A stretch of DNA of 7,436 nt from Solobacterium sp. UBA1761 (lineage in GTDB: Bacteria; Bacillota_I; Bacilli_A; Erysipelotrichales; Erysipelotrichaceae): positions 5,762 through 13,197 of the forward strand of contig DCHD01000045.1 of NCBI GenBank assembly GCA_002315565.1, given 5' to 3'. Below are positions 5,319-7,436 of this stretch, one piece after another. The notes under the pieces are model-generated. The model searched no databases. It was not told the DNA's origin and saw only the letters and a program-made list of their open reading frames with translations. The position numbers were made by a program, and so were the translations under genes. How positions within the stretch are numbered: the stretch's first letter is position 1; each line of letters starts with the position of its first letter.

Positions 5319-6045
5319 GTTTATAGATAAAGATAACCACAAGATACAGAACCATAAATATACCAGCTGCCGGAAATGCATAGAAGAACGGATAAGGAAT
5401 AAGTTTAAAGAAGAATTCCAGTCCGGCGTTACCATCAGGTGACATTGTAAAGAAGTAGTTGGTTTTTTTATACACTGTATACTTTCTGATCAGAAGATTG
5501 GCAATATGGGCTAACGCGATATTGGCAATAAAACACAGCGCAAATAGCAGCACATCTTTGTATTCAGGTACATACATGCCAGTAGTCCATAATGAAAGCG
5601 CCATAAACATCGGCAGATAATGAGTTACATAGAAACCGTTGATGCGTTTTTCCTTCAAATCATATCCGGCAAAGCCGAGGCATGGGAATGAAACGCCCAA
5701 GAATGTACTTACCGGTAAACCAAGTGCCGCATAGGCAATTAATGCACGGTTTCCTGTCAGAAGAATCAAAGGTAAAGTAAAGATGGCACTGTTACAGAAC
5801 TGTAAAGGAAACAGTTCACCATATGGATTGGGTCTGTCAAAACCATAGTCATCCATCAGTTTCATATATGGCTCATCATGCATCAGAAAATACTTGTAGA
5901 CATAGAAATAGATTGCATTGATGATGGCAGCTGCCCAGAGAATTGTTCTTACTGTTTTCTCATTCATGGATCCCATCAAAACAGCACACATAACAGTAAT
6001 GCCGGTCAGTATCCACCAGTTTCTTTTAAAAGGGGTAATAATCAT
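5299..6045 (-). CDS. YwaF/TIGR02206-family integral membrane protein
   Basis: A 248-residue membrane protein with about six to seven hydrophobic segments (roughly 11-27, 34-53, 82-97, 101-120, 138-157, 163-186, 222-247). Features I associate with the TIGR02206 (TP0381/YwaF, TMEM164-like) family are the PLQFC motif (80-84) entering the third segment, HYLP (142-145) and KTNYFF (194-199) before the last segments. Its function is unknown. The start ATG overlaps the hflX stop codon as ATGA with no clear ribosome site of its own, so translation probably depends on hflX. The 3' end lies inside the DUF362 gene on the opposite strand and there is no terminator between them. The pairing with hflX suggests co-expression but does not define a shared role. 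Confidence 0.82.
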   Translation of the reverse strand: MIITPFKRNWWILTGITVMCAVLMGSMNEKTVRTILWAAAIINAIYFYVYKYFLMHDEPYMKLMDDYGFDRPNPYGELFPLQFCNSAIFTLPLILLTGNRALIAYAALGLPVSTFLGVSFPCLGFAGYDLKEKRINGFYVTHYLPMFMALSLWTTGMYVPEYKDVLLFALCFIANIALAHIANLLIRKYTVYKKTNYFFTMSPDGNAGLEFFFKLIPYPFFYAFPAAGIFMVLYLVVIFIYKLIFLLI

Positions 6046-7265
6046 AGATTTTTCTTTATTTCTTTTATAGTTTCTTTTGAAGAGTGAATCAGATATTCAG
6101 TTCCCTCTTCTGTATCCTCCAGGCGTTCAAATTCAGCTTTATTTCTGAATCTGTTTACAAGTGAAAGTTTAGAATAAGGGATAAGCAGTTTTTCACTGAC
6201 TTCTTTAGGATATAATGCCGCGTCTATTTTTTCCAGCAGTTCTTCAATACCGATATTTTCTTTGCACGAAATATAGATGCCATCGGACATCTTCTTTTCT
6301 ATAATCAGATCGCACTTGTTATAGACATTGATCATCGGAATACCATCAGCACCGATCTGTTTTAAAGTATCCAGTGTTGTCTTTTCCTGTAAGAGGTAGT
6401 TCTCATTTGAACTGTCCATGACATGCACCAACAGATCTGCATAACTGGCAGCCTTCAAAGTTGATTTGAACGCTTCAACAAGGCCGTGTGGCAGATCGCT
6501 TACAAAACCTACTGTATCAAACAGCAGGAATTCATGTTTCTTATATGTAATGTTTCTGATGCTTGTATCAAGTGTTGCGAACAGCTGATTCTTTTCATAG
6601 ACAACTTTATCAGCCTTCTCATTTCTTCTTAAGAGATTATTCATCAAAGATGACTTCCCGGCATTGGTATAACCGACAAGAGCCACCTTCTTGAGTTCTG
6701 ATTTGTTTCTTTTTTCAAATTCCGTATCCTTGCGTGATTCAAGCTTCTTTAATTCAACCTTTAAGTCGTTGATTCTTGACTCCATCTGTCTTCTGATAAT
6801 CGTGCTTCTTGTTTCGCCAGCACCTCTGTTGTTGACGGTACCACCACGCTGTTTGTCTTCATCCATATTGTCTTTTAAAAGCTGTGGCATATCATACTTC
6901 AGACGTGCTATCTCAGTTTGAATCTTGGCCTCTTTACTTTTGGCGCGGGTAGAAAAGATATGAAGTATCAGACTTGTTCTGTCCATTACTTCGCATTCCA
7001 GATAGTCTTTCAGATTTGATACTACTGTAACAGGAAGATTGTTGTAGAAAACAACAAGTTCAGCTTCCTCATCTTCTATAAGCTGTTTGAGTTCTTCAAG
7101 CTTTCCTTTTCTTATGGCATAGTTTGGATCAATGCTCTCTGAAGCCTGAGTCAGAGTGTTTATTATTTCAATATTTGCAGCATCACAAAGGTTTCTGCAC
7201 TCATCAAGTGTTTCTGTAAAATATTGATTATCTTTTAATTTAACAGCAGCTAAAATTGCTCGCAT
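6042..7265 (-). CDS. hflX: GTPase HflX, ribosome-associated
   Basis: A 407-residue GTPase. HflX proteins bind the 50S subunit and split stalled or heat-damaged ribosomes. Order of parts: HflX N-terminal domain (1-~140, with IRKGKLEEL at 51-59 and DRTSLILHIFSTRA at 95-108), a basic/coiled linker (NRGAGETRS 146-154, then helix to ~185), and the G domain with G1 GYTNAGKS (198-205), switch I ATLDTSIR (230-237), G3 DTVG (250-253), G4 NKCD (316-319) and G5 SCKE (333-336). Differences from the usual pattern, as I remember it, are Arg52 in place of the glycine of GxGK and Ile236 where switch I normally has threonine. The ATG at 7265 was chosen because AAAGGAGG lies 5 bases upstream. A start at 7328 would add 21 residues with no family match. 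It is co-transcribed with the YwaF-like gene. Confidence 0.94.
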   Translation of the reverse strand: MRAILAAVKLKDNQYFTETLDECRNLCDAANIEIINTLTQASESIDPNYAIRKGKLEELKQLIEDEEAELVVFYNNLPVTVVSNLKDYLECEVMDRTSLILHIFSTRAKSKEAKIQTEIARLKYDMPQLLKDNMDEDKQRGGTVNNRGAGETRSTIIRRQMESRINDLKVELKKLESRKDTEFEKRNKSELKKVALVGYTNAGKSSLMNNLLRRNEKADKVVYEKNQLFATLDTSIRNITYKKHEFLLFDTVGFVSDLPHGLVEAFKSTLKAASYADLLVHVMDSSNENYLLQEKTTLDTLKQIGADGIPMINVYNKCDLIIEKKMSDGIYISCKENIGIEELLEKIDAALYPKEVSEKLLIPYSKLSLVNRFRNKAEFERLEDTEEGTEYLIHSSKETIKEIKKNL

Positions 7266-7270
7266 ATTTT

Positions 7271-7278
7271 CCTCCTTT
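7271..7278 (-). promoter_or_regulatory. Ribosome binding site deciding the hflX start
   Basis: A perfect AAAGGAGG on the minus strand sits 5 bases before ATG 7265. It supports that codon over the in-frame ATG at 7328, whose nearest ribosome site (GGTGG) is 12 bases away and better placed for the leader ORF. Confidence 0.85.
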
Positions 7279-7311
7279 AATTTGCCAGAAAGAATGTTAC
7301 TCCCGGTCTTA

Positions 7312-7335
7312 TTAGAAATATAGTTCATTTCTCAT
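7312..7335 (-). CDS. Candidate 7-codon leader ORF upstream of hflX (MRNELYF)
   Basis: ATG at 7335 begins a short frame, MRNELYF, closed by TAA at 7312-7314. AAAGGTGG lies 5 bases before it, a plausible ribosome site, and the predicted transcription start (~7350) is only about 15 bases upstream, so it would be the first translated frame on the hflX mRNA. It ends 46 bases before the hflX ATG. Leader peptides that sense slow or blocked ribosomes are known for antibiotic-resistance genes and for the HflX-type gene hflXr of Listeria. No terminator hairpin with a T-tract was found between this ORF and hflX; only a wobble-rich stem (about 7284-7308) could form. Confidence 0.4.
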   Translation of the reverse strand: MRNELYF

Positions 7336-7356
7336 TTCGACCACCTTTATTTAAAA

Positions 7357-7385
7357 ATTATAAATAATGCAAGAAAAAAGGTCAA
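7357..7385 (-). promoter_or_regulatory. hflX: Promoter of hflX, with its -35 box inside a terminator hairpin
   Basis: On the minus strand TTGACC (7380-7385) and a perfect TATAAT (7357-7362) are separated by exactly 17 bases. The -35 box is the second arm of the perfect hairpin at 7380-7403, and the hairpin's T-tract falls in the promoter spacer. Transcription should start near 7350. Confidence 0.82.
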
Positions 7386-7403
7386 ACCGATTTTGGTTTG
7401 ACC
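7374..7403 (-). terminator. Strong intrinsic terminator of the gene upstream of hflX
   Basis: A perfect 9-bp stem, GGTCAAACC (7403-7395) with GGTTTGACC (7388-7380), has a 6-base loop and is followed on the minus strand by six T residues (7379-7374). It would end a minus-strand transcript entering from beyond the right edge. A minus-strand frame open from the window edge to a TGA at 7382-7384, within the stem, could be the end of that gene, but it is too short to call. Confidence 0.85.
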
Positions 7404-7436
7404 AATAATTCATATGATTGCAATTCAAAAATGTCC

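Noticed and set aside
6042..7265. HydF (hydrogenase maturation GTPase) as identity of the GTPase, attractive because of the hydrogenase context
   Set aside because: The N-terminal domain before the G domain, the DRTSLILHIFSTRA segment and the NRGAGET linker are HflX features. HydF has an N-terminal G domain and C-terminal cluster cysteines, which are absent.
7382..7436. Minus-strand open frame entering from the right edge and stopping at 7382-7384 (ends ...LLVKPKSV)
   Set aside because: Only 17 codons are visible, a second frame is also open here, and it would run through the terminator stem. It may be the end of the upstream gene but cannot be supported from this window.
1..7436. CRISPR arrays, tRNA or rRNA genes, insertion sequences
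   Set aside because: No regularly spaced repeats, cloverleaf-like segments, transposase motifs or long terminal inverted repeats were seen.

Overview
The window looks like chromosomal DNA from an anaerobic, low-GC Firmicute. Strong AGGAGG-type ribosome binding sites, near-consensus TATAAT -10 boxes, AT-rich third positions and a Firmicute-type lipoprotein signal support this. NuoE/NuoF-type subunits of an electron-bifurcating [FeFe]-hydrogenase, together with a TM1266-family hydrogenase-system regulator, point to a fermentative H2-producing gut-type anaerobe. An Erysipelotrichia- or Clostridia-like origin is my guess from protein style, not something the sequence proves. No mobile elements, CRISPR array, tRNA or rRNA were seen, and no gene-free stretch exceeds about 130 bases.

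Layout from left to right. (1) Positions 1-1143, minus strand: a hydrogenase operon with the NuoE-like subunit followed, with a TAATG overlap, by the NuoF-like subunit. The latter runs off the left edge, and the catalytic subunit is expected beyond it. A very good promoter (TTGTAA-17-TATAAT) lies at 1194-1222. (2) Positions 1247-3728, minus strand: a tightly packed four-gene operon of a TM1266-type regulator, a substrate-binding lipoprotein, a membrane permease and an ATPase, closed by an intrinsic terminator at 1247-1270. (3) Positions 3856-4086, minus strand: a small GlsB/YeaQ-type membrane protein. It diverges from (4) 4170-5318, plus strand: a DUF362 protein with a C-terminal two-[4Fe-4S] ferredoxin domain, apparently transcribed as a leaderless mRNA. 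(5) Positions 5299-7265, minus strand: hflX followed by a YwaF/TIGR02206-type membrane protein with an ATGA overlap. The membrane protein gene converges on the DUF362 gene and overlaps it tail to tail by 20 bases.

How the pieces may work together. The regulator-transporter operon sits directly upstream of, and co-oriented with, the hydrogenase operon. This suggests that the uncharacterised NMT1/SsuA-like ABC importer supplies something used in hydrogenase metabolism or maturation; this is inference from gene order. The DUF362-ferredoxin protein is another redox protein in the neighbourhood but is on its own transcript. The hflX unit appears unrelated (ribosome rescue/stress). Its control region is the most structured in the window: a perfect 9-bp hairpin with a T-tract contains the -35 box of the hflX promoter, followed by a possible 7-codon leader ORF just upstream of the hflX ribosome binding site.
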